From the NCBI GenBank assembly GCA_025765595.1, contig JAIVFH010000149.1, forward strand, positions 1-64,000: a stretch of 64,000 bases of DNA, written 5' to 3'. The translations under genes and the position numbers were made by a program. Below the pieces are notes generated by a model. The model did no database searches, had not been told where the DNA came from, and worked only from the letters and a program-made list of their open reading frames with translations. Source of the DNA: Obelidium mucronatum. Its lineage: Eukaryota; Chytridiomycota; Chytridiomycetes; Chytridiales; Chytriomycetaceae. Shown one piece after another: positions 20,307-30,766 of this stretch; the first letter of the stretch is position 1; the number at the start of each line of letters is the position of its first letter.

Positions 20307-21926
20307 TCATAGCACAACATTCTCCAGTTCCTTTCCTCGCTTTCCGTCCACACATCGCTGTCTTATATTCTCCATCGTGACGCTTCCAATCTTTTCAAGT
20401 GCTTCTTCAGTCAAGAACGCTTGGTGGCCAGTAACAATCACGTTGGGGAAAGACATGAGTCTGACGTAACTATCATCCTCCATGATGGTAAGAGAGTGGT
20501 CTTCAAAAAAGAGCGACTTTTCGTTCTCGTACACATCGAGACCAGCTGCTGAAACATGTCCACGCTTCAACGCGTCAATCAACGACTGAGTGTGGACGAG
20601 ACCACCACGCGAAGTGTTGATCAGAACAACCCCCTTCTGCATCTTGGCCAAACTCTCGGCATTGATCATGTGCTTGGTCTCTGGAAGCAATGGCGCATGG
20701 AGAGAAATGATGCGACTCTGAGCATACAGCTCATCCAAAGTCACATACGAAACATTCTCCCACGTAGCAACCTCCTTGGACGGGTACGCGTCGTAGCAGA
20801 CCACCTTGCATCCGAAACCAAGCATAATCTTGATGAAGCATTGACCAATCTTTCCAGTTCCAATCACACCCACAGTCTTCCCATGAAAATCAAATCCAAC
20901 AAGTCCAGCAAGGGAAAAGTTTCCTTGATGAACGCGCAGCGAGGCTGGAACAATCTTTCGGTTGAGACCCATGGCTAAAGCGGCTGCAAATTCAGCAACA
21001 GCATATGGACTGTATGCTGGGACTCTGGCAACATCAATATCGAGTGCCTTTGCCGCCTTCAAATCAACCATATCGAAACCAGCACAACGAAGCGCCAATA
21101 ACTGCACACCCATAGTCTTCAACAAGGTAAGAACTTCGGCAGAGGCAGTATCATTAACAAATATGCACACGACTTGGCAACCAGCAGCAAGACGTGCAGT
21201 AGAGGCATCAAGTTTTGGTTCAAAATATCTGACTTGTACTTGAGTATCATCTGGCAATGAATCCTGCAAGTTTGCGACAGCGGATTCAAAAGAAACTTTT
21301 TCATGCTTCATAAAGTCAAAGACGGCAACTTGAATAACTTTGGCTACCGTTGATGTTGCCGTAGGTGCAATAACGGAAGGTCTCTTTGCCAATGTAGATG
21401 TTAGCACTGTTCGGAAAGTGCGTAACTGATGAGAAAGACCCTTCAAGAGAGATTCCATGAGAGAAGGGTGTTGCTTTAAAAGAGCACTGAATTTATCATG
21501 CTCAAGACGCAGTGTCGAAGTGTTGTCTTGGGAAGCAATAATGGTTGCATTAATGGGAAGGTTTGACACCTGTCGAGTTCAAAGTATTAGCGGAATCCAC
21601 ACTAAACAGGAAGACATTAAACCACCCGTTCCGCTAATATTTACCATACTTTCGCCGACGTATTCTCCAGCGCCGAGAGTTATTAACTTAACATTTTCAC
21701 TCGTTGGATTCTCGGCATCAACTCTCTTGAATACATCAACAGAGCCGGACGTGATCAAGAATAAGTAAGAAGCCTGGTCGCCCTCCTTGTACAGAGTTTC
21801 TCCCGAGCTAAAAGTCTGAAGCTGCATTTCTTGCGCCACAGATTTAAGCTGGGTCTCGTCAAGTCCCGGAAAGAGCGCTGAGTGCTCGAGAACAGAGAGT
21901 GTGTTGTTTGCAGAACCAACAATCAT
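20307..21926 (-). CDS. Cyclic-nucleotide-binding-like domain fused to D-lactate dehydrogenase, copy 1
   Basis: Exons 21645-21926 and 20307-21569 give 514 residues. Residues ~8-150 form a cNMP-binding-like domain (ALFPGLDETQLKSVA, LYKEGDQASYLFLITSG, GAGEYVGES). The Arg that normally contacts the cyclic phosphate is replaced (PINATI where PRxAT is usual), so ligand binding is doubtful. Residues ~170-514 form an NAD-dependent D-2-hydroxyacid dehydrogenase: VGVIGTGKIGQ (~328-338) binds NAD, and the catalytic Arg, Glu and His lie in NTSRGGLV, DVYENE and TGHQAF. It should reduce pyruvate to D-lactate in the cytosol. Tandem with a very similar second gene 270 bp upstream on the same strand. The start at 21926 was chosen by alignment with copy 2. 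Confidence 0.88.
21570..21644 (-). other. Intron of dehydrogenase copy 1 with a 10-bp inverted repeat
   Basis: The 75-nt intron contains attagcggaa and its reverse complement ttccgctaat about 40 nt apart. The stem would span most of the intron. The intron of copy 2 (23461-23524), at the identical codon position, has no such repeat and is unrelated in sequence. Confidence 0.6.
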
Positions 21927-22197
21927 TTTTTCTTCTTCCTATTATGGCTTTTCCTGTTTGTTTCTCTTTTCTTTTTAAAAAAAAACTTCTTTTTTTAGGC
22001 TGAACATTGCCTGGAAGGGGTCTGCGGGTCTGAGTCACTCAAGCCCACAATGAGTCATAATGAACATTTGGAAGCAACATGAAAAACGATAGAAACAGTT
22101 TTTTTTATTGAAACAAACAGTGAGCTACTACAAAAAATATGGAACCCGAAGAAGAGAGAATGCTTGAGATGGTATCGTGTTGGGAGGTGTTTTTTTT

Positions 22198-23806
22198 TTA
22201 CAAAACAACGTTCTCCAATTCCTTTCCTCGCTTTCCATCCACAAATCTCTGTCTGACGTTTTCCATCGTGACGCTTCCAATCTTTTCAAGTGCTTCTTCA
22301 GTCAAGAACGCTTGGTGGCCAGTAACAATCACGTTGGGGAAAGACATGAGTCTGACGTAGTGATCATCTTCCATGATGGTGAGAGAGTGGTCCTCAAAGA
22401 AGAGAGACTTTTCGTTCTCGTACACATCGAGACCAGCTGCTGAAACATGTCCACGCTTCAACGCGTCAATCAACGACTGAGTATGGACGAGACCACCACG
22501 CGAAGTGTTGATCAGAACAACCCCCTTCTGCATCTTGGCCAAACTCTCGGCATTGATCATGTGCTTGGTCTCTGGGAGCAATGGCGCGTGGAGAGAAATG
22601 ATGCGACTCTGAGCATACAGCTCATCCAAAGTCACATACGAAACATTCTCCCACGTAGCAACCTCCTTGGATGGGTACGCGTCGTAGCAGACCACCTTGC
22701 ATCCAAAACCAAGCATAATCTTGATGAAGCATTGACCAATCTTTCCAGTTCCAATCACACCCACTGTCTTTCCATGAAAATCAAATCCAACAAGTCCAGC
22801 AAGGGAAAAGTTTCCTTGACGAACACGCAGCGAGGCTGGAACAATCTTTCGGTTGAGAGACATGGCCAAGGCAACTGCAAATTCAGCAACAGCATATGGA
22901 CTGTATGCTGGGACTCGGGCTACATCAATTCCCAACGCCTTGGCAACCTTCAAGTCAACCATATCGAAACCAGCGCAACGGAGAGCAAGAAGTTGAACGC
23001 CAAGGGCATTCAACAGGGTGAGAACTTCGGCAGAGGCAGTGTCGTTAACAAAGATGCACACGACTTGGCAACCAGCAGCAAGACGCGCAGTGGAAACGTC
23101 CAGCTTGGATTCAAAGTACCGAACCTGCAGCTGGGTATCGGCTGGGAGAGTTGCTTGCAAGCTTGCAACAGCAGCTTCAAAGGATACCTTTTCGTGCTTC
23201 ATAAAGTCAAAGACGGCCATTTGAATAACCTTGGTAGTTGCCTTGAGCTGGGTAGAGACAACCTTAGAGCCGTTCTTTGCAAGAGTGGATGTAAGGACAG
23301 TTCTGAAGGTGCGGAGTTCGTGAGTGAGTCCCTTAAGGAGGGATTCGGAGAGGGCTGGGTGTTGCTTGAGAAGGACAGAGAATGCAGAGTGATCGAGACG
23401 CAACGCAGAAGTTTCGTCTTGGGATGCAATGATCGTCGCGTTGATTGGAAGGTTGGAGAGCTAAACACACAAAAATCGATTGGTTTATAGGGTTGAAAGA
23501 GAGAGGAGGGGAGAGTGTACGTACCATGCTTTCACCAACGTATTCGCCAACACCAAGAGAGATCAACTTGACTTGCTCACTGGTGGAGTTTTCGGCATCC
23601 ACCTTCTTGAAGACATCAACAGAGCCAGAAGTGATCAAAAACAAGTAAGAAGCCTCATCGCCTTCCTTGTAGAGGACATCACCCCTGGAAAACGTGTAGA
23701 GTTGCATTTCAGAGGCAACTGACTTAAGCTGGGCTTCGTCAAGGCCAGGGAAGAGGGCCGAGTTGGCAAGGACAGAGAGAGTATTATCGGCAGTGGCAAC
23801 CATCAT
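22198..23806 (-). CDS. Cyclic-nucleotide-binding-like domain fused to D-lactate dehydrogenase, copy 2
   Basis: Exons 23525-23806 and 22198-23460; 514 residues, the same exon lengths as copy 1. It encodes the same two-domain protein with the same catalytic Arg, Glu and His and the same GTGKIG dinucleotide motif. Divergence is concentrated in the cNMP-like domain and the linker (residues ~150-210). The last ~250 codons are almost identical at DNA level, consistent with recent duplication or gene conversion. The cNMP pocket again lacks the phosphate-binding Arg (LPINATI). Two start codons are adjacent (23806 and 23803). Confidence 0.88.
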
Positions 23807-24478
23807 GCTGAATGAATATATGCAAAGAGAAATATCAGGATCAAATGTACAATTTGAGTGTGAGATGAGGGAGGGAAAGCCATACCACGTTTTTAAGTTG
23901 TTTTTTTGGTTGAGAAATTGGTGACTCACATTGCATCGTCTCACAGTGAGTCATGGATAGGATTCGATAAGCCCATTGATAACAGATTAGGACTGGATAT
24001 CGAATGCACTGACATTCGCGGCTGAAAAATGCGTCATAATTCACAAATTGATTAGTCGTACATTTTGCCACTTGCATAATGGTAAAGTCATGTTCAGATA
24101 GTCTTCACATCCCTCCATAATAATATTTGGAAAGAATTGCATAGTGTTATTTTTTCATATGATCGTATTTTGGGGTAAGGGTTGGCAGTTGCTATCACCA
24201 ACATGGTGAATTCAACAAAGTCAGTCAAAAATATACTCTGTGAGAACCTCGTTTTTACTTTGGGGTTTCCTGATCATCTTATTTACAATGCTGTCCTACT
24301 CTTTTCTGTCTTTACTTTATTATTCAACCTCTGCTTTTGGACGGGCACAATTCAGCAGCCCCTAAACGCATTACTTATTCTATGGAATTAATATCGGTGG
24401 ACAACAACCTACAGTTCAACGCAGTGGCAAGTTGTTCTGTACATCAATTTCCCAACAGAAAAAATCATTTTGTTGCCA
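23807..24478. other. Intergenic region with one short hydrophobic frame
   Basis: Between dehydrogenase copy 2 and the TRPV-like gene. An open frame at 24203-24391 (62 residues, MVNSTKSVKN then a hydrophobic stretch with LLFSVFTLLFNLCFW) could be a tiny membrane protein or an unrecognised 5' exon; support is weak. Nothing else is recognised. Confidence 0.3.
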
Positions 24479-27400
24479 ATGAACGGCTTTCGTTCCTTCG
24501 CTTCACATGCGTGGCCAGTGATTGCCAAAAGCGGATTTCACAAACCGATGACAACACAGACTTCGGATGTGCTTGCAGATCTGCTGGCATGTGACGCCGA
24601 TAGCATCTGGAGTGTGGTGAAGACCAAAGACAAGGCTGGACCAAAGCCTGCGGACGTTGTTAGCTTTGTGCGTCGCCGCAAGAAGGAGATTCTCGATGAA
24701 TGGATCTTGAAGGAAAGCGCTAAGCGGGGGGAGAACTTGCCGCTGGAAGAGTAAGGACCAATCTCCTTGTTTACACCTGCTTAATTAGTTGTGTGTTATT
24801 AGTGCCCTCCGCAGGATCAGAAACGACCCCGTCAGAGTCCAAGAGTTCTGCAGAGTAGCTCGTCGTATTGAAGACGATATATGGCTGGAGCGAGGTGCAG
24901 AGGGCGAAACAATTCTGGTTGGTCAAGTTTTGATTAAATCCCATCTCCACCATGCTGATGTTGAACTCAACCACCAGCACTACGCCTTGATCTACAAACA
25001 CAAAGAATTCATTCATTTTCTTCTGGCAGCCGGGGCTTACGCGGAAGGGAACAAGGAAGGATTGAAGGCTTTTGACCGACTGCCTCTTATTATCAACACA
25101 GTTTATGAGAAACACAACTACTGGGGTGAACATGCTTGCCATATTGCTTCCGTTATCTATGGCGACGATGAATTTTACCTCAAGCTCCTCATTGAGCGAG
25201 GCGCAGATCCATTCATCCATCGTGCCAGAGGAACCTTCTTTGACCCTGATGAATCTATTGGCAGTTTCTACATGGGAGAAACTGTTTTGGCTTTTGCTGC
25301 TGTCATGGGACACCACAGAATCGTAGATTACCTCATCCACGATGTTGGCGTGGATCCAAATATGGTGGACTACAATGGGAACAATGTTCTCCATGTTCTC
25401 TGTTGGTATGGATACGTTGGTAACAAGCGTGGAATCGACATTCCGAGAGCTTTGTCGCAATTCAACAGTGCAGATGCGGCCAACCAAGTTCCGGATGACA
25501 GTCCGGCTTTAGGGTTCGAAACCGAATTACAGGAAGAAGAAGAAGAAGAAGAAAATCAAGACGACGTCATCATCAAGGAAATAGTAGTGGGAGAAATCTA
25601 CCATCAGTTGGAAACTGGCATCCGTCCCAGCAAATTTGCTGGCGAAGTTTCAAGAGAAGAACTCGATTCCGAAGCCTATCACCCACACAGAGTGGATGAT
25701 ACCCAAACAAACAATGATCGCATGACACCTCTTATTTTGGCCGTTCATCGCTCCCAAAGCCTCATGGTGGAAGCTATTTTGAAGTACAAGTCAAGAACAT
25801 TGTGGACCTACGGCGCGTCCCAAAAGACCAGAGTATCATTATCAGAACTCGATACATTTAATGATACCATCACAATGAATCATACAGATGGTGCCCTCGC
25901 TCTCGCCATTCGCAACCAAAACTTTGAGATTCTTAATATTCCAGTATTTCACGCTCTCTTGGACGCCAAATGGATTCTTTACGCTCAAAGAATCTTCTAT
26001 TTTCGATTCTGGTTCAACGTTCTGTACATGGTCATCTTCACGGTTGCCCTTGCTTTGGTTCCCAACGGTCAAACGTACCTCGACCCTGGCTCAATGTCAG
26101 CTGAACGCTTGTACAACTACGAGCTGCCACCCAAAACAAGTCAGGAGTGTATTAGACTTGTTCTGGAAATTGTTCTTGTGGCCTCCAACATCTTCAACTT
26201 TGTCGAAATTACGAATCAAGCAAAGCTGTTGAAGGGAAAAGTGTTTACTGGGTTCTCAAAACATCACACGATTATCAAGTACATCAACTTTCTGTTGTTT
26301 GCTGCGATTGTTGCTTTGAGGCTTTTGAGATGGAATCAAGCCGAGTCTGTTGCTTTGACGTTGTATGCTGTTCTTGGGTAGGCTCAACTCCATCTGGAAA
26401 TATTATCAACATTAACTTTTTCTTTTTCCGCATTTTTTTTCTTCAAGGTGGATGCAAATGCTGTACTACTTCCGTGGATTCCGCGAACTCGGTCCGCTCT
26501 CCATGGTGTTTACGAAGATCATTCGAAACGATGTGTACAAGTTCCTCATGATTACAGGAATCGTTTTGGCTGGATTTGGATCTGCTTTGTGGCTACAAAT
26601 GGCTCCTTATGGAGCACTTAACGCTGCGGCCGGACCTGCATTCAATGGGACATACCCTGGATTTGCGAATCCGGATGATGCAGATTGGAAAGATTTGATG
26701 CCTGGTGGTTTGATTTGGTCTATTCGGTTGTTTTTTGCCCAAGGAGCATACGGTTAGTGAGAAAGTGTATTTGTGTGCTGCACGTTACTCACCTCTCTTT
26801 CTTTCACCCAGATGACTTCCGTAACGGCAGCTCTACCCAATTTGCCATGATCCTTTTCATGCTCTTCTTCTTCACTGTCAACATCATTCTCTTGAACTTG
26901 TTCATTGGTATGGTCAACAGCACCTTCGGACAAGTCTTGAATGACTCTGAAAAAGAGTATTATTTGGCATGGGCTAGTTTGATTATGGAGATGGACGAAT
27001 TGTTGCTTGCCAAGTATTATAAAAAGTTGGAAGAGAGTCGGATCAAAATGAGCAAACCTCCAGCTCCACCCATCACTCGAATCGGTATTCCCAGAAAGAC
27101 TTCGATTTTCAACTCAAAAGTTGTTGACAAGAAAGTGGCTGATGTGAAAGTGAGGCAAAAGATGTTGGTTGCCGAGGGCAGTGGAGAAGGGAGCGGCGTC
27201 ACACACAAACGGCATTCGTATTTGCCGGGAGCTGGTCCAAAGGGCGCTGTTGCTCCCACCAATAATACTTCTAATTTGAAGGTCGATAGTACCAAGGAAG
27301 AGATTGCCAAGTATTTTGATTATGTGAGTTTCCTAAACTTAATGTTCATTGTCACCCCAACCTAATCACGCTCCCATCTTTGAAGGATTTGTACCTTCAA

Positions 27401-27562
27401 TTCAACGGCAATGATGCAAAGCCAAAGCGTATTATTGCTTCCCTGGATCCAGCCTCCCCATTATCTGAAGTCGCTCATGAAAACTCTTTATCGGGGACTC
27501 GTCGCATTTTTCAAGTTAACTCAAGACGCACCCGTTCCAAGAATCACTTTACCATTTCATGA
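24479..27562 (+). CDS. TRPV-like ankyrin-repeat cation channel
   Basis: Five exons (24479-24750, 24815-26377, 26448-26752, 26812-27323, 27386-27562) encode 942 residues. The N-terminal half has ankyrin-type repeats (YALIYKHKEFIHFLLAAGA, FYLKLLIERGADPF, ETVLAFAAVMGHHRIVDYL, DYNGNNVLHVL). The second of these blocks lies next to a TRPV-like FDPDESIGSFYMGE finger. An acidic Glu run interrupts the domain. The membrane domain starts near residue 480, with six helices ending in a pore region (LIWSIRLFFAQGAYDDF) and an S6 reading VNIILLNLFIGMVNSTF. The C-terminal tail is basic and Ser-rich. Such channels pass Ca2+ in response to heat, lipids or mechanical cues; the stimulus here is unknown. The start at 24479 is the first in-frame ATG, but an upstream exon is possible. 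Confidence 0.8.
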
Positions 27563-27768
27563 AGGCGAAAGAAGGAAGAGGAGAAGGAATTAGAAAAATC
27601 TTTTGAGTAAATATTCTTTATCAAGTGTTTAACACAATATTTTTCCTTGAGCCACCTTCAAATCAGAAGAATTCTCTTGCATAGGTAAAGAAGACGTCTG
27701 ATATGTCCCTGCTGGTGCACTTGCCCACCAATCCCTCCACCAGGGTCAATGCTGCCCGTGTAACTATT

Positions 27769-28977
27769 TCATTTGCGCCGCGAATTTGATTTCCGTAGTC
27801 TTTCGCTTCCCCCCTTTAAAGTCACATAATCAATTCCTCGAGTCAGGGAAATATTGGGGGTTGGTGTCGCATTGAAATCAGGTAGCTCTGCAAACGAAAG
27901 ATTCGATCCTGAAAGAGAAGAAGGAAGCGCGTTTGGTAAAGGTTTGCTTGGGCGCTTGGCGGTAAGATTATATTTATCCCGAACATTTCGAAATTCTTTC
28001 CAGTGCTCTTCTTCTTTCGGTGGACTATAATCCATCGGCTTTGCGGATTTTGGTTTGTCTCCATGAAACGTATTCGGAACCGTTTGATTCGCCATCGCCC
28101 GATACACCAAGAGAGATGCAAGGGCATCATTTGCGGCGTATTCAATAGCAGCTGGTTCCAATTCCAGGGAATTCCAGTTGAACCCTGTAGGTTCTCGGGA
28201 TAGGTTTTTGAAGGGAGAAGTTTGATCAACAAACCTGAACACAGTTTGTGTGAGTAATATTGAACAAAAATCAAGAGACTAGGCCGAAAACATACGTGTA
28301 ATAAATAGAAGCAAGGCTTCGAGCACCAACATTCATTGATTCGGCAATGTCTTTGCAATCAGCAATATTTTTAGTCTGTGGAAAGGAAACAACAAGTCGT
28401 TTTAGTGTTTTTTGTGTTGTCAAAACATCCCAATCACCTCCACACCAGTAGTTTTCAAAAGTTTGTTACAATCATTGAGAATAGAAACCCCTGATTTTCG
28501 AATATGAGGAGACTCTAATACTGACTTGAGAGCACTGGAGAAGGGGTATGACGAATGTAGAGAAGTTGAAGACGATGCAATGACTGAAATTTGAAATAGA
28601 ACAACAATTTCCGCCGAAAAGGCCAATTGAAGAAGCACTGGTTCTGCCAAGGTGTATTCCACATCCAACCCAAGAACAGAAAAGGCATTGTTGTTTCTCG
28701 AAGAAATCTGGAGGACAGCTGACACGAAAGTATCTGCGGCATCAAGGGAATCGATGGTAAAGACGTGCGCATTGGGATTGAGAGTGGACACAAGCGGGTG
28801 TGGGTAGAGGCGGCGCTCGGCAAGGGCAGCAACGACCTGCTCGGTAAGGCGCTCGGCGGGAGTGTTGAAGGCGGGACTGGACCACGCCTTGGGTTTCGCA
28901 GCTCTCGTTGCCGTTGTTTGTCTGCGCTGTGCTGCGGCCTGGCGCACAGCCGGGCGGAGCAGGCGGCCGATAATCAT
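27769..28977 (-). CDS. DEDD 3'-5' exonuclease, WRN-exo-like, likely mitochondrial
   Basis: Exons 28438-28977, 28296-28375 and 27769-28234 give 361 residues. Motif I is LGLDVEYT (Asp-x-Glu). Motif II is GVSILNDCNKL plus NIADCKDIAESM. Motif III is AIEYAANDALASLLVY, the YxxxD form (DEDDy). These are the metal-binding residues of the DNA_pol_A_exo1/WRN exonuclease fold. The N-terminus (MIIGRLLRPAVRQAAAQRR) is Arg-rich without acids, a typical mitochondrial presequence. The C-terminal ~120 residues are low-complexity with a basic end. No helicase domain is attached. Substrate (DNA or RNA) cannot be told. Confidence 0.8.
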
Positions 28978-29051
28978 CGGAAATAAATAAAGAATAAAGT
29001 AAAAGCAAAAAGAATTAAAGAAACTGCAGTAATGCTTTATTCAAACTGTTT

Positions 29052-29401
29052 TCACGCTGCCAACGGCGAAATCAGGCGGAGCAACGACGGACGCGGATTG
29101 CTGGTCGTGAATCCTGTTCGTGAGAATCTGCTTTAGCAACGATCATCCCTCTTTCAACCGCTTCACGTCCACCCTACGGCTCCAGGCTGTTGGTTCCAAC
29201 GGAATCGTAGCTTCTTCATGTCGAGTCCCTTTCGCTGCTCTTGCTTTCCGTTCCCTCTCCATAAACAATATCCACAGAGACCAAGCAACAACCTCACTCA
29301 CCAATGTACAACACAAGCGGAATGAATGCGACATGCAGTGCCTTCTTTGCGAATCCAAAGAACTTGTTGATTCGATCTCTTGTCTCTTCACTGATGGCCA
29401 T
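29052..29401 (-). CDS. TOM7: TOM7, mitochondrial import receptor subunit
   Basis: Two exons (29302-29401, 29052-29113) encode 53 residues. The sequence MAISEETRDRINKFFGFAKK, then LHVAFIPLVLYIGF and PRPSLLRLISPLA, follows TOM7 closely: S-E-E-x(3)-R near the start, a single outer-membrane helix with FIPLVxYxGF, then a short Pro-containing intermembrane-space tail. TOM7 stabilises the TOM complex. The 188-nt intron splits the Gly codon at the end of the helix. Confidence 0.92.
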
Positions 29402-29565
29402 CTTTGTTTTGGTGAAACTTGAAAAAAGGAAAAGTAAAATGTTAAAAAAATCCAACCAAATAAAAAAACGTAGATATTAAACAACTTTATAAAACAACAA
29501 TCATGTATTGTCCTCTCCCTCTCCCCCTCTCCATTTACTCCAATCGCTTCTCTTTCTTTCTCATA

Positions 29566-30486
29566 TTAATTGTCTTCATGTGAAATGATCAGAAACTGCT
29601 CGAGAAAGTCAATCAGCATGGGCTCTTTCAACGCCATTAATTTGTACTCATGCAAAGACTAATATTCAGAATCGGATCAGAAAAAATATATGTGATTTAG
29701 TCCATAACAAACCAAAGATCCGTCCCCATTTATATCCAAGTCTGAAAATATTTGCTCCACCGCGATTCGAATTTTCTGAGTCTGATCTTCGTGATAGAAT
29801 TCTGAATACTGTTGTTTTGTTTGAAAAAAATCTTACTTCCAAAAGCAACTCACCATTTTCCCCATTATATTAATCAACTCCTTCGGCTCAATTGATCCAC
29901 TGTGATCGATGTCATATAATTTGAATGACACTGTCACAAAAAAAAGGGTTAATAAAACATGGTGCAAAAAGAGACGTTCACTCACACTCCATCTTTTCCT
30001 CTGCACTTCCCTTCATAAAAACGCTCAATCCTTGTATGAATTCTCTGAAATCGATTGATTTACTGCGGTCAGTATCGAAAGCGTCAAACAATCGCTCCAA
30101 GAACAGATATTGGGCTCCAATTGACCAGCAGTGGACGTGCTTTGTTAATGTCTGTTTGTTTTTTCCAGCAATTCATAAATGTGGGTGTGAAAAGATTAAT
30201 AAGTGCAATGAACGTCCAGAATATATCAAGGAGGTATTACAAACATTCTTGAACTGTTCTTTTGTGATTGTAAAGTCTGGGTTGGCTTGCTTTTGAAACT
30301 CCTTTTTAAGTCTTTTGATTTCATTTAATGTAACTGTAAGGGGACGTAGGTGAAGTTCGTTGTTGTTGTTTTTCAGTTGGTTAATGGGTATTGGTCTTTT
30401 TAGGGTAACATACAGTGGGTTTCGTCCTTCAACTCCGCATCATCCCGTGATGGCGGGGCTGGCTGAATAGACGCAACGTTTCCCAT
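29566..30486 (-). CDS. N-myristoylated EF-hand calcium sensor (calcineurin B/NCS/calaxin-like)
   Basis: Six exons join exactly: 30414-30486, 30245-30333, 29986-30151, 29854-29930, 29713-29808, 29566-29658; 197 residues. The start MGNVAS is a consensus N-myristoylation site. Three EF loops are intact: DTDRSKSIDFRE, DIDHSGSIEPKE and DINGDGSLSLHE. The first lobe (NEIKRLKKEFQKQANPDFTI) is a degenerate hand. Length and layout match calcineurin B, neuronal calcium sensors and the calaxin group. The phrase LSVFMKGSAEEKMELSFKLY is closest to calaxin/CNB, but I cannot decide between them. A membrane-tethered Ca2+ switch is inferred. Exact splice choice before residue ~55 has an alternative. Confidence 0.82.
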
Positions 30487-30766
30487 ATCTCAACTGATCA
30501 ATAAGAGATTTATAGTATGAAGCGGGTTTCTCCTTTGACGTTCGTATAACGATTGTGAAAGTGACAACAGGCGTTTTTGACGGTCAACGATTATTCACTG
30601 GTGGTAGCGCGAAAGTTAACTAGGCGACAACAGTGTTTCTGCTTAATTTGCTCTGGAAGCGGCAGTTTCAAAGTCCAAAAATAGAACAATGGTTGTTGTA
30701 ATAACCCCCCACACAGACACAAAGCAGACAACAACACGCAACAATTTTTTTCCATCAACAGTGTTT
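30487..30766. other. Intergenic region
   Basis: Between the start of the EF-hand gene and the stop of the tetraspan gene, both on the minus strand. Nothing recognised. Confidence 0.4.

Noticed and set aside
19640..20380. Plus-strand 246-codon Arg-rich frame
   Set aside because: Antisense shadow of the GC-rich part of the 800-residue gene.
22447..23490. Plus-strand 347-codon frame over dehydrogenase copy 2
   Set aside because: Antisense shadow; the minus strand carries the conserved catalytic motifs.
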